Positions 15,333 to 24,156 of a DNA stretch of 64,000 nucleotides are shown here, piece after piece. The first letter of the stretch is position 1; each line of letters opens with the position of its first letter. This DNA is from JACVRW01 sp963811055 (GTDB lineage Bacteria > Actinomycetota > Thermoleophilia > Solirubrobacterales > Thermoleophilaceae), in the NCBI GenBank assembly GCA_963811055.1, contig CAWEPQ010000020.1, positions 124,001 through 188,000 of the forward strand. The letters run 5' to 3'. The notes under the pieces were generated by a model. That model did no database searches. It was not told the DNA's origin and saw only the letters and a program-made list of their open reading frames with translations. The position numbers were made by a program, and so were the translations under genes.

Positions 15333-16135
15333 CGGCGCGCTCGCTCTGGTTCCCACTCCTGCTGGCCACCGCGCTCGCTGCGACGCTCACGTTCCTCACG
15401 CTGCCGGTGGTGGCGATCTTCGTGGACAGCAGCCCGGGGCAGCTGCTGGACAGCCTCGGCGAGCCGGGCGCCCTCGATGCCCTCTGGCTGAGCCTCCGGA
15501 CCACCGCCGCGGCAATGGTGGTGATCCTGGTGGTGGGCACGCCCGCCGCGTACCTGCTCGCCACCCGCAGCTTTCGCGGACGAGCCGTATTGATCACGCT
15601 GATCGAGCTCCCGCTGGTGCTGCCGCCGGCCGTGGCCGGGATCGGGCTGCTGGCCGCCGTGGGGCCCACCGGGATTCTCGGAGGGACCCTCGAGGCGTGG
15701 GGAATCGAGCTCTCGCTCACCACCGCGGGCGTGGTGGTGGCGCTGACCTTCGTGGCCTCGCCGTTCTACATCCGCCAGGCGATCGCCGCTTTCGCGGCCG
15801 TGGAGCCGGCGCTGCGCGACGCGTCGCGCACGCTCGGTGCCTCGGAGGCGCGCGGGCTCGTCCGCGTGATGATCCCGGTGGCCATGCCGGGCCTCGCGGC
15901 CGGGGCGGCCCTCGCGATGGGGCGTGCGCTGGGCGAGTTCGGTGCCACGCTGATGTTCGCGGGCTCCTTCCAGGGCATCACTCAGACGGTGCCGCTCGCC
16001 ATCTACGACCGCTTCGCCACCGACTTCGACGCCGCGCTGGCGCTGTCGGCCGTGCTGGTGGCCGTGGCGGGCGCGATCCTGCTGGTAACGAAGCTCGTGG
16101 CCGGCCCGGAGGCGCTCGGCCGTGCTCCACGTTGA
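15329..16135 (+). CDS. modB: Molybdate ABC transporter permease
   Basis: 268 residues with about six membrane helices and the ModB/CysT-type inner-membrane motif EPALRDASRTLGASEARGLVRVMIPVAMPGLAAG (EAA loop contacting ModC). GRALGEFGATLMFAGSFQGITQTVPLAIYDRF is typical of molybdate permeases. The start is TTG 15329 overlapping modA (TTGA). It overlaps modC by 14 nt. Substrate assignment follows from the modA neighbour and the TOBE domain of modC. Confidence 0.93.
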   Translation: MTARSLWFPLLLATALAATLTFLTLPVVAIFVDSSPGQLLDSLGEPGALDALWLSLRTTAAAMVVILVVGTPAAYLLATRSFRGRAVLITLIELPLVLPPAVAGIGLLAAVGPTGILGGTLEAWGIELSLTTAGVVVALTFVASPFYIRQAIAAFAAVEPALRDASRTLGASEARGLVRVMIPVAMPGLAAGAALAMGRALGEFGATLMFAGSFQGITQTVPLAIYDRFATDFDAALALSAVLVAVAGAILLVTKLVAGPEALGRAPR

Positions 16136-17189
16136 GGCGAGCACCCGGCTCGGCGCCCTCGAGCTGGACGTGGTGCTGGACGTGGCGGCCGGGGACTGCC
16201 TCGCGCTTGCCGGCCCGTCGGGCGCCGGCAAGACCAGCATCCTGCGTGTGGTGGCCGGGCTGCTGCGCCCCGAACGGGGCGTCGTGCGCTGTGGCGACGA
16301 GACGTGGCTCGACACCGGCAGCGGGCTGGATCTCGCCCCGGACCTGCGGCGCTGCGGGTACCTATTCCAGGATCACGCGCTCTTCCCGCACCTGAGCGTC
16401 TGGCGCAACGTGGCGTATCCGCTCGCGGAGCTGCCGCGAGGCGAGCGCCGCCCACGTGCGCTGGACCTGCTGGGCCGGTTCGGGATGGAGGGCCTCGCGG
16501 ACGCCAGGCCGGGCACCCTGTCGGGGGGTGAGCGCCAGCGCGTGGCCCTGGCGCGAGCGCTGGCGCGCCGGCCGGACGTGTTGCTGCTGGACGAGCCGCT
16601 CTCCGCCCTCGATTCACGCACGCGGGCGAGCGCGGCGCGGGAGCTCGGCGCCGTGCTGAGGGACGCCGGGGTGCCCGCGCTGCTCGTGACGCACGACTTC
16701 TCCGAGGCGGCGCTGCTCGGCCACCGGGTGGGCGTGATCGACGCCGGGCGCATCGTCCAGGAGGGCGGCGCGGGAGAGCTCGCGGCGGCTCCTCGCACGG
16801 CCTTCGTGGCGGACTTCACCGGCGCGGTGGTGCTCACCGGCAGCGCGACGCCGGGTCCGGAGGGGCTCACCCGCGTGGCGCTGGACGGCGGGGGCTCCGT
16901 GATGAGCACCGACGCGGGATCCGGAGCCGTGGCGGTGAGCGTCTTCCCGTGGGAGATCGAGGTGCGTCCTCTCGACGGGGCGGAGCCCGCCGGCTCCGCG
17001 CAGAACGGACTCGCGGCCGAGATCACCTCGGTCACGGAGCTCGGCAACCGTGTGCGCCTCGGCCTGGCGGCGGGACAGCCGCTGGCTGCCGAGGTCACGT
17101 TGGCCTCAACGAACCGGCTGGCGCTGCGCGAGGGCACGCGCGTGGTGGCCACCTGGAAGGCGGCCGCGACCCGGCTCGTGGCCCGCTAG
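16122..17189 (+). CDS. modC: Molybdate ABC transporter ATP-binding protein
   Basis: 355 residues. Walker A GPSGAGKTS (about 33-41), Q-loop LFQDHALFPHLSV, signature LSGGERQRVALARAL, Walker B VLLLDEPLSALD and H-loop LLVTHDFSEA are all present. A C-terminal TOBE domain (about 290-352: AEITSVTELGNRVRLGL...LASTNRLALREGTRVVATWKA) binds the oxyanion for regulation. It drives import through ModB. The stop overlaps the convergent alpha/beta hydrolase by 4 nt. Confidence 0.93.
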   Translation: MLHVEASTRLGALELDVVLDVAAGDCLALAGPSGAGKTSILRVVAGLLRPERGVVRCGDETWLDTGSGLDLAPDLRRCGYLFQDHALFPHLSVWRNVAYPLAELPRGERRPRALDLLGRFGMEGLADARPGTLSGGERQRVALARALARRPDVLLLDEPLSALDSRTRASAARELGAVLRDAGVPALLVTHDFSEAALLGHRVGVIDAGRIVQEGGAGELAAAPRTAFVADFTGAVVLTGSATPGPEGLTRVALDGGGSVMSTDAGSGAVAVSVFPWEIEVRPLDGAEPAGSAQNGLAAEITSVTELGNRVRLGLAAGQPLAAEVTLASTNRLALREGTRVVATWKAAATRLVAR

Positions 17190-18094
17190 GCCGCGTCGGG
17201 CGCGCAGAGCCAGCGCAACGCGCCGTTGAGCACGTCGGCGCGCTCCCACTGGAGGAAGTGGCCCGCGCCCTCCACCACGAACGGGCCCGCGCGCTCCGGG
17301 AACGCCGCCTCCATGCGCGCCGGGAAGTCGCGTGGGATCACGTGGTCCTCGGGTCCGTAGAGGATCAGCGTGGGGGTGGGGTTCACCTCGGTGAGCCGTA
17401 TCCACTCGGGCGCCTTGCGCGGACCGCCCACGTACTCGTAGTTGGCGATCGACGCCCGGAAGCGATCGGCGTCGGCGAACGGCTCGGTCATGAACTCCAC
17501 GTCCTCGCGCGCGAACGCGCCGGGCGCGGCCCAGAAGCGCGACCCGTAGAACTGCGCCACGTAGCGCCTTCGCCGCTCCGGAGCATCCAGCTCCGCGGCG
17601 AGCCCGTCCGCGTCCCGGGCATGGCGGATGAAGTAGTCCGCCGCCATCCGCACCTCGCGCGGCACCTCACGCGGTCCGCCGGGCAGCACCGGTGGAATGG
17701 TGTTGAAGAGCACCAGCCGGTCCACCAGCCCGTCGAAGCGCAGCGACAGGTCCTGGGCCACCACCCCGCCGAGGTCGCCGGCGCAGACCGTGACCCGCTC
17801 GTGCCCCAGCTCGCCGCGCACGAGGGCCTCCATGTCGCGGGCGTGGGCCGCCGCGTCGTAGCGGTCGTCGCCGGCCAGGCCCGACTCGCCGAAGCCGCGG
17901 AGGTCGGGCACGATCACCTCGAAGCCGGCCGCTGCCAGCGGCTCGACGTTGCGCCACCAGATGCGCATGGTCTCGGGCCAGCCGTGGATCAGGAGCAGCG
18001 GGTGGCCGCCCTCGCCCTCCCGGAGGTAGGCGATCTCCGTCTCTTCCAGCACCAGCCGCTTCGGAACGAAAGCGCTGGGGTCGGGCGCGGTCAC
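17186..18094 (-). CDS. Alpha/beta hydrolase, epoxide-hydrolase/haloalkane-dehalogenase-like
   Basis: 302 residues of alpha/beta-hydrolase fold. The HGWPE motif at 37-41 (HGxP, oxyanion side of epoxide hydrolases) and VPDLRGFGES precede the nucleophile elbow AGDLGG with Asp at about 107. A catalytic His lies in VEGAGHFLQWE near the C terminus. An aspartate nucleophile with HGxP favours an epoxide hydrolase over an esterase; the substrate is unknown. Start GTG 18094 is 6 nt after minus-strand TAGACT (18106-18101), so it is probably leaderless. It is divergent from leuS. Confidence 0.82.
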   Translation of the reverse strand: MTAPDPSAFVPKRLVLEETEIAYLREGEGGHPLLLIHGWPETMRIWWRNVEPLAAAGFEVIVPDLRGFGESGLAGDDRYDAAAHARDMEALVRGELGHERVTVCAGDLGGVVAQDLSLRFDGLVDRLVLFNTIPPVLPGGPREVPREVRMAADYFIRHARDADGLAAELDAPERRRRYVAQFYGSRFWAAPGAFAREDVEFMTEPFADADRFRASIANYEYVGGPRKAPEWIRLTEVNPTPTLILYGPEDHVIPRDFPARMEAAFPERAGPFVVEGAGHFLQWERADVLNGALRWLCAPDAA

Positions 18095-18100
18095 GGCGGC

Positions 18101-18106
18101 AGTCTA
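18101..18106 (-). promoter_or_regulatory. -10 element TAGACT, leaderless alpha/beta hydrolase
   Basis: Read on the minus strand, TAGACT ends 6 nt before the GTG at 18094. Confidence 0.5.
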
Positions 18107-18121
18107 TGGCGCCCCGATGGA

Positions 18122-18127
18122 TACCCT
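18122..18127 (+). promoter_or_regulatory. -10 element TACCCT, leaderless leuS
   Basis: TACCCT ends 6 nt before the leuS ATG at 18134, with no Shine-Dalgarno. The divergent hydrolase -10 lies only 16 nt away, so the two promoters are back to back. Confidence 0.55.
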
Positions 18128-18133
18128 CCGGCA

Positions 18134-20551
18134 ATGGCAGACCAGCGCTACGACCCGAGGGCCATCGAGGCCAAGTGGCAGCGCGTGTGGGCGGACGAGC
18201 ACACCTGGGAGGTGTCGAACGACCCGGACGAGCGGCCCCAGTCCTATGTGCTCGAGATGCTGCCCTACCCGTCGGGCGAGCCGCACATCGGCCACCTTAA
18301 GACCTATTCCGTGGGCGACGCCGTGGCCCACTTCAAGCGCCGCAACGGCCACCGCGTGCTGCACCCGATGGGCTACGACGCCTTCGGCCTCCCCGCCGAG
18401 AACCACGCGATCAGGACGGGCAGGCACCCGCGCGAGTCCACCGAGGAGTCGATCCGCGAGTTCCAGAAGCAGTTCCGCGAGTGGGGTATCTCGATCGACT
18501 GGACGCGCGAGTTCGGCACGCACCAGCCCGAGTACTACCGCTGGACCCAGTGGATCTTCCTGCGCCTGTTCGAGCGCGGCCTCGCCTACCGCAAGGAGGC
18601 CGCGGTCAAGTGGTGCCCCAACGACCAGACCGTCCTGGCCAACGAGCAGGTGATCGACGGGCGCTGTGAGCGCTGCGGCCACGAGGTCGAGGTGCGCCAG
18701 CTCGAGCAGTGGTTCTTCCGCATCACCGACTACGCCGACCGGCTGCTCGACGACATGCGCGAGATCGACTGGCCGCGCAACGTGGTGGCGATGCAGGAGA
18801 ATTGGATCGGCCGCTCGGAGGGCGCAGAGGTCACCTTCCGCTGCGAGGAGCTGGACATCGACTTTCCGGTGTTCACCACCCGGCCGGACACGCTCTTCGG
18901 CGCGACCTTCTTCGTGCTGGCTCCCGAGCACCCGGACGTACTGCGCCTACGCGACACCCCGGAGGTGCGCGAGTACGTGAACCGGGCGATCACAGAGTCG
19001 GCCGAGGATCGCGGTGACGAGCACAAGGAGAAGACCGGCGTGCCGCTCGGGCGCACCGTCGCCAATCCGGTGAACGGCGAGCAGATCCCGGTGTTCGTGG
19101 CCGACTACGTGCTGCTGGAGTACGGCACGGGAGCCGTGATGGCCGTGCCGGCGCACGACACGCGCGATTTCGAGTTCGCCCAGAAGTTCGGGCTGGAGAT
19201 CCGGCGCGTGGTCGATTGCGGGGACCTCCCGTGCACCGACGACGGGCCGTTGGTCAACTCGGGCCGCTTCGACGGCATCGACAACCGCGAGGCCTACGAG
19301 GCGATCGTGGACTGGCTCGAGTCGGAGGCCAAGGGCAAGCGGGCGGTGAGCTACCGCCTGCGCGACTGGCTGCTGTCACGCCAGCGCTATTGGGGCTGTC
19401 CGATCCCCATCGTCCGCTGCGAGCAAGACGGGCTCGTGCCGGTGTCGGACGACCAACTGCCGGTGACCCTCCCCGACATCGAGGACTACGCGCCCAAGGG
19501 CCGCTCGCCGCTCGCCGCGGCGGAGCACTGGGTGGCCACCACCTGCCCGAAGTGCGGCGGGCCCGCGCGGCGCGAGACCGACACGATGGACACCTTCGTC
19601 GACTCGTCCTGGTACTTCCTGCGCTACTGCGACCCGCACAACGACCAGGCGCCCTGGGATCGCGAGGTCGTGGACTCCTGGATGCCGGTGGACCAGTACA
19701 TCGGCGGCGTGGAGCACGCGATCCTGCACCTGCTCTACGCGCGCTTCTTCGTCAAGGCGCTGAGCGACCTGGACCTGCTGGCCGCCAACGAGCCGTTCGC
19801 GCACCTCTTCACCCAGGGCATGATCACCCGCGACGGGGCGAAGATGTCCAAGTCCAAGGGCAACGCCGTGTCTCCGCGCGACCTGGTCGCGAGTCACGGC
19901 GCGGACACCGCCCGCTGCTACATCCTGTTCATCGGGCCGCCCGAGCACGACGCCGACTGGCAGGACGAGGGCGTGGGCGGCGTGAGCCGCTTCCTCACGC
20001 GGCTGTGGACGATCGCCCACGAGGTGGCCGCGGCCGGTGGCGGTGGCGCCGCCGCGGCCCCCGCGGAGGCCACCCCGCTCGTGCGCAAGGCGCACTGGGC
20101 GATCGAGAAGGTCACCCGCGACATGACCGGCCGGTTCTCCTTCAACACGGCGATCGCCGCGGTGATGGAGCTGGTCAACGAGATCTACCGTGGCCGGGAG
20201 AGCGAGTCGCCCGAGGCGATGCGCTTCGCCGTGGCCAGCGCCGGCTCCCTGATCTTCCCCTTCGCCCCGCACCTGGGTGCCGAGGTGTACGAGCTGATGA
20301 CCGGCGAGCGCGTGTGGGAGGAGCCCTGGCCGGAGGCGGACCCGAGCATGCTCGTGACCGAGGAGATCCAGCTGGTGGTGCAGATCAACGGCAAGGTCGT
20401 GGATCGGCTGGTGGCCCCGGCGGAAGCCACGGACGCGGAGCTCGAGGAGATCGCGCGCGCCTCCGAGAAGGTGGCGAGCCGGATCAACGGGCGCCAGATC
20501 GTCAAGACCGTGGTGGTGCCGGGCAAGCTCGTGAACTTCGTGGTCAGGTGA
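18134..20551 (+). CDS. leuS: Leucyl-tRNA synthetase
   Basis: The 805-residue class I synthetase charges tRNA-Leu. The N terminus RYDPRAIEAKWQRVWAD is canonical. The HIGH site is PHIGH in LPYPSGEPHIGHL (about 41-53), and a Cys pair (CERCGHEVE) follows. The CP1 editing domain includes TTRPDTLFGATFFVLAPEH. A second Cys pair is CPKCGG, and KMSKS is at about 573 (GAKMSKSKGNAVSP). The C-terminal anticodon and LeuRS-C domains end VVVPGKLVNFVV. ATG 18134 is fixed by the conserved N terminus and the leaderless -10. It overlaps the next gene by 4 nt. Confidence 0.98.
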   Translation: MADQRYDPRAIEAKWQRVWADEHTWEVSNDPDERPQSYVLEMLPYPSGEPHIGHLKTYSVGDAVAHFKRRNGHRVLHPMGYDAFGLPAENHAIRTGRHPRESTEESIREFQKQFREWGISIDWTREFGTHQPEYYRWTQWIFLRLFERGLAYRKEAAVKWCPNDQTVLANEQVIDGRCERCGHEVEVRQLEQWFFRITDYADRLLDDMREIDWPRNVVAMQENWIGRSEGAEVTFRCEELDIDFPVFTTRPDTLFGATFFVLAPEHPDVLRLRDTPEVREYVNRAITESAEDRGDEHKEKTGVPLGRTVANPVNGEQIPVFVADYVLLEYGTGAVMAVPAHDTRDFEFAQKFGLEIRRVVDCGDLPCTDDGPLVNSGRFDGIDNREAYEAIVDWLESEAKGKRAVSYRLRDWLLSRQRYWGCPIPIVRCEQDGLVPVSDDQLPVTLPDIEDYAPKGRSPLAAAEHWVATTCPKCGGPARRETDTMDTFVDSSWYFLRYCDPHNDQAPWDREVVDSWMPVDQYIGGVEHAILHLLYARFFVKALSDLDLLAANEPFAHLFTQGMITRDGAKMSKSKGNAVSPRDLVASHGADTARCYILFIGPPEHDADWQDEGVGGVSRFLTRLWTIAHEVAAAGGGGAAAAPAEATPLVRKAHWAIEKVTRDMTGRFSFNTAIAAVMELVNEIYRGRESESPEAMRFAVASAGSLIFPFAPHLGAEVYELMTGERVWEEPWPEADPSMLVTEEIQLVVQINGKVVDRLVAPAEATDAELEEIARASEKVASRINGRQIVKTVVVPGKLVNFVVR

Positions 20552-21021
20552 GCGCCGGAGAGCGGCGCATCCCGCTCGGCCCGCTGGTCGGCACGATCGG
20601 CGCCTTGATGCTCGCCGTCAGCCTCTTCCTCGACTGGTGGGAGGGCGTCACGGGGTTCACCGCGTTCGAGGTGCTCGACCTCGTCCTGCTGGCGCTGGCC
20701 GTGATCACCGCGCTGGCGCTCACGGCGGACGCGGGCCTGCGGTTGCCCGTGCCGCAGCCCGGGGGCAGAGCCCTCCCGCCGGCACTGCTGGCGCTTCTCA
20801 TCGTGCTCGTGCAGCTCGTGAACGACCCGCCGCTCGTGGTGGGTCCCGGGCCGGGACACGACACCGGCATCTGGCTCGCGCTCGCGGGCAGCGTGCTCAT
20901 GAGCGCCGGGGCGCTCGTCACCGCCTCGCGCATCTCGCTCGCCGTCGATGTGCGCCGGCGCGAGCCGGCCAGGCGCGACCCGGCCGAGGCGGAGACGCGG
21001 CGACCGGACGCGGAGCACTGA
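20548..21021 (+). CDS. Four-helix membrane protein of unknown function
   Basis: A 157-residue protein with about four hydrophobic helices: LVGTIGALMLAVSLFLDWW, VLDLVLLALAVITALALTA, ALLALLIVLVQLV and IWLALAGSVLMSAGALVTA. A charged, Arg/Glu-rich C-terminal tail follows. The N-terminal PLG...LDWW segment resembles small actinobacterial membrane proteins of unknown role. Start GTG 20548 overlaps the leuS stop (GTGA), and it is followed by a CTG-start gene overlapping its own stop. No function is assigned. Confidence 0.7.
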   Translation: MSAGERRIPLGPLVGTIGALMLAVSLFLDWWEGVTGFTAFEVLDLVLLALAVITALALTADAGLRLPVPQPGGRALPPALLALLIVLVQLVNDPPLVVGPGPGHDTGIWLALAGSVLMSAGALVTASRISLAVDVRRREPARRDPAEAETRRPDAEH

Positions 21022-21476
21022 GCCGCACGCCGTACGTGGCGGTGGTGGGACCGCACGACGGCGGGCCGCGCCAGATGGCGGAGGCCGAGACGGTGGGGGC
21101 GGAGCTGGCGCGCCACGGCGCGGTGGTGGTGTGCGGAGGGCTCGGCGGGGTGATGGAGGCCGCCTGCCGCGGTGCCAAGGGCGCCGGCGGCACGACGCTC
21201 GGCATTCTGCCGGGCGATGACCGCTCCGCCGCCAACGAGTGGGTGGACATGGCGGTGGCCACGGGCCTAGGGGAGGCTCGCAACGTGCTCCTGGTCCGCA
21301 CTTCCGACGCGCTCGTGGCGGTCGGCGGCGGGTATGGCACCCTCTCGGAGGTGGCGCTCGCCCTCAAGACGCGGCGCCCGGTGATCGGGCTCGAGACCTG
21401 GGACATCCCGGGCGTGGTGGGCGTGGCGTCGCCCGAGGAGGCCGCCCGCGCCGCGGTGGAGGCGGTATCCCGATGA
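21018..21476 (+). CDS. LOG/TIGR00725-like nucleotide-binding protein, probable CTG start
   Basis: From CTG 21018 the product is 152 residues: SRTPYVAVVGPHDGG, VVVCGGLGGVMEAACRGAKGAGG, VVGVASPEEAARAAVEAV. The GGxxGxMEAA and VGGGYGTLSEVALAL (the PGGxGTxxE-like loop) motifs place it in the Rossmann-fold LOG/lysine-decarboxylase-like superfamily. The true activity of the TIGR00725 branch is unclear. No ATG, GTG or TTG lies upstream in frame near the neighbour. The first GTG (21036) would cut into the first beta strand, so CTG overlapping the previous TGA (CTGA) is the best start. It overlaps the following decarboxylase by ATGA. Confidence 0.75.
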   Translation: MSRTPYVAVVGPHDGGPRQMAEAETVGAELARHGAVVVCGGLGGVMEAACRGAKGAGGTTLGILPGDDRSAANEWVDMAVATGLGEARNVLLVRTSDALVAVGGGYGTLSEVALALKTRRPVIGLETWDIPGVVGVASPEEAARAAVEAVSR

Positions 21477-22951
21477 CTCCGCCCTCGCAGTCCGACACGC
21501 CGTACCTGGACGCACTGCGCGCCTATGCGGCCCGTGACCCGGGCCGCTTCCACGTGCCGGGGCACAAGGGCGGGCCGGGCGCCGACCCGGCCCTTCGCGA
21601 CGCGCTCGGCCTGGCAGCGCTCGCGCTCGACATCCCTGCGCTGACCTACGGGATCGACGTGGGGGCCGATCCCACGCCGTACGACGAGGCGCAGCTCCTG
21701 GCCGCCGAAGCCTGGGGGGCCAGGCGCGCATGGTTCCTCGTGAACGGCGCGTCGCAGGGCAACCACGTGGCGCTGCTCACCCTCGCCCACAGGGGCCGCG
21801 AGGTGATCGTCCAGCGCAACGCCCACTCGAGCACCGTCGACGCGCTGGTGCTGTCGGGACTGCGTCCCACGTTCGTGGCTCCGGAGCTCGACCCCGCGCT
21901 GCACATCGCGCACTGCATGTCGCCCGCCGCTCTCGAGCGCGCGCTCGATGACACGCCGGACGCGGTAGGCGCCACGGTGGTGTCACCCACCTACTTCGGC
22001 GCGGTGGCGGACATCGCCGGGCTGGTGGAGGTGGCTCATTCCCGCGGCGTTCCGCTGATCGTGGACGAGGCCTGGGGCGCGCACCTCGCGTTCCACCACG
22101 CGCTGCCGCGGCACGCGCTGTCGCTCGGCGCCGACCTCGTGGTGTCGAGCACCCACAAGATCGTGGGCAGCCTCACCCAGGCCGCGATGGTCCACCTCGG
22201 GCACGGCGACCTGATCGAGGAGGAGATCGTGGACCGCTGCGTGACCCTGATCGAGTCCACGAGTCCCAGCTCGCTCCTCGCCGGCTCGCTCGACGCGGCG
22301 CGCCGCAGCGCCGCGGTGCGCGGCCACGAGCTCCTGGAGGAGACGCTGCGCGGTCTGGCCGCGACGCGCCTGGCGGTGCGCGAGCTGCCGGGACTCGACG
22401 TGCTCGACGAGCGCCTGGCCGGCGCCCCCGGCGTGTTCGACTACGACCCGCTCCGCCTCGCGATCGATGTGCGCGGCACCGGTCACAGCGGCTACGCGCT
22501 CGCGCGCGTGGTGCGCGAGCGCGACGACGTGAACCTCGAGCTGGCGGGCGAGAACGTGATGGTGGCCGTCTTCGGCATGGGCGAGGACGTCACGGCCGCC
22601 GGGGCCCGCCTGGTGGCGGCGCTCCGGCACGGAGTCGATGCCCTGAGCGAGTCCCCGGAGGACCGGACCGACGAGCCGTTCGCGCCCCCGCCGCCCTGGG
22701 GTGAGCTGGTGATGACGCCGAGGGACGCGTTCCTCGGCCCTCAGGAGGTGGTGCCGGCACGCGAGGCGGTGGGACGTGTGGCCGCGGAGTCGCTCGCCGC
22801 CTATCCGCCCGGGATCCCCAACGTGCTCCCGGGCGAGCGGCTGACGGCCGAGACGCTCGACTACATCCAGCAGGCGCTCGATCACGGCGGCAGCCTGCGC
22901 GGCGCCAGCGACCGCCGGCTCGCCACGCTGCGCGTGGCTCTCGACCGCTAG
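21473..22951 (+). CDS. PLP-dependent Orn/Lys/Arg decarboxylase-family enzyme
   Basis: 492 residues of fold-type I PLP enzyme: RFHVPGHKGGPG at the N terminus, LVNGASQGNHVALLT (cofactor phosphate), VDEAWGAHLAFH (Asp to the pyridine N), and the Schiff-base lysine in SSTHKIVGSLTQ. A C-terminal decarboxylase domain ends PPGIPNVLPGERLT. This is the aminotransferase-like Orn/Lys/Arg decarboxylase group (speA/cadA type in Gram-positive bacteria). It lacks the N-terminal wing domain, as expected for the short class. Products would be agmatine, cadaverine or putrescine; substrate preference cannot be read. ATG 21473 overlaps the LOG-like stop. It is convergent with the amidase. Confidence 0.88.
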   Translation: MTPPSQSDTPYLDALRAYAARDPGRFHVPGHKGGPGADPALRDALGLAALALDIPALTYGIDVGADPTPYDEAQLLAAEAWGARRAWFLVNGASQGNHVALLTLAHRGREVIVQRNAHSSTVDALVLSGLRPTFVAPELDPALHIAHCMSPAALERALDDTPDAVGATVVSPTYFGAVADIAGLVEVAHSRGVPLIVDEAWGAHLAFHHALPRHALSLGADLVVSSTHKIVGSLTQAAMVHLGHGDLIEEEIVDRCVTLIESTSPSSLLAGSLDAARRSAAVRGHELLEETLRGLAATRLAVRELPGLDVLDERLAGAPGVFDYDPLRLAIDVRGTGHSGYALARVVRERDDVNLELAGENVMVAVFGMGEDVTAAGARLVAALRHGVDALSESPEDRTDEPFAPPPPWGELVMTPRDAFLGPQEVVPAREAVGRVAAESLAAYPPGIPNVLPGERLTAETLDYIQQALDHGGSLRGASDRRLATLRVALDR

Positions 22952-24156
22952 ACGATGCCGCCGGCGATCAGCTGCCGCGCCACGTCCGCGTAGGCCGCGA
23001 TCGCGCGCTCCAGGTGCGGCTCCGGCGTGTCCTCCTCCATTGTGTGGCTCAGCCCCGCGGTGGACGAGGTGAACACCATGCCCGTGGGCACGTGGCGCGC
23101 CATCTCGGCGGCGTCGTGAAGCGCGCCGCTGGCGAGCTGGCGGCCGCTGCCGGCGGCCGCGCGCACCGCGTCCACGATCCGCTGGTCGAAGGCGATCGGC
23201 TCGATGCTCCAGACAGGCGACCCGCTCAGGTGGCAGCCCCGGTCGCGGGCGATCTGGTCGAGCGCCGCCCGGACGTCCGCCAGATCCTTGGCCAGGCCGG
23301 CGGCGGTCGGGTTGCGCAGGTCCACGACGATCTCGGCGGCGCCGGGCACCGCGGTCGGCACCCCCGGCTCCAGGCGCATCGATCCCACCGTGGTCACGCC
23401 CTCGGCCGGCCTGGCCGTGATCGCGACGATGCCAGCGGCGGCCGCCACGCCGGCGTCGCGCCGCATGTCCATCGGCGTGGTGCCCGCGTGCGCGGTCTGG
23501 CCCTCGAAGTGGAACCGGCGGCGCTCGACTCCCACGGTCCCCGTCACCGCGGCGGCCGGGATGCCCTCGCTCTCGAGCACGGGTCCCTGCTCGATGTGCA
23601 GCTCGAGGTACGCCGCGAGTCCCTCGCGCATGCGCTCGGCCCTCGGCGCGGCGTCCAGGTCCACGCCGTATTCGGCCAGCACCTCGCGAATCGGCGTGCC
23701 GTCGGCGTCGGTTAGCTCCGCGACCGCCGCGGGGTCGAGCGTGCCGGCCACCGCGGAGCTGCCGAACAGGCTGCGCCCGAAGCGCGCGCCCTCCTCGTCC
23801 GCGAAGTCCACCAGGGCCACCGAGCGCTCAGCGCCCTCCTCGGCGGACACGCGCATGGCCTCCAGGGCCGCCATCACGCCGAGCGCGCCGTCGAGCCAGC
23901 CACCGTTGGGCACGGAATCGAGGTGGGAGCCGAGCGCCACGGTCTCGTCGCGGCGACCGCCGAGGCGCGCCCAGAGGTTGCCCGCCTCGTCCTCCTCGAC
24001 GCTCACGCCGTCCAGCTCGGCTAGCCGCTCGCGCAGAAAAGCCCGCGCGGCGCGCCACTCGCCGGTCCAGCAGACCCGCCGCGCGCCGTCCGGCCCTCCG
24101 GTGCGGCGGTCCAGCTCGCGCAGGTCCGCGATCACCCGCCGCGGATCCGCGGGCAT
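22948..24156 (-). CDS. M20-family hydantoinase/carbamoylase-type amidase
   Basis: 402 residues. The metal-binding pattern of allantoate amidohydrolase and N-carbamoyl-L-amino-acid hydrolase is clear: GSHLDSVPNGGWLDGALGVMA (His, Asp), DFADEEGARFGRSLFGS (Glu-Glu), AYLELHIEQGPVLE (His), AHAGTTPMDMRRDA and the C-terminal SSTAGLSHTMEEDTPE (His). It hydrolyses N-carbamoyl groups in known relatives. The ATG at 24156 overlaps the stop of the upstream amidinohydrolase, so the two form an operon. The deiminase-like partner suggests a ureido/carbamoyl intermediate passed between them, which is inference. Confidence 0.85.
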   Translation of the reverse strand: MPADPRRVIADLRELDRRTGGPDGARRVCWTGEWRAARAFLRERLAELDGVSVEEDEAGNLWARLGGRRDETVALGSHLDSVPNGGWLDGALGVMAALEAMRVSAEEGAERSVALVDFADEEGARFGRSLFGSSAVAGTLDPAAVAELTDADGTPIREVLAEYGVDLDAAPRAERMREGLAAYLELHIEQGPVLESEGIPAAAVTGTVGVERRRFHFEGQTAHAGTTPMDMRRDAGVAAAAGIVAITARPAEGVTTVGSMRLEPGVPTAVPGAAEIVVDLRNPTAAGLAKDLADVRAALDQIARDRGCHLSGSPVWSIEPIAFDQRIVDAVRAAAGSGRQLASGALHDAAEMARHVPTGMVFTSSTAGLSHTMEEDTPEPHLERAIAAYADVARQLIAGGIV

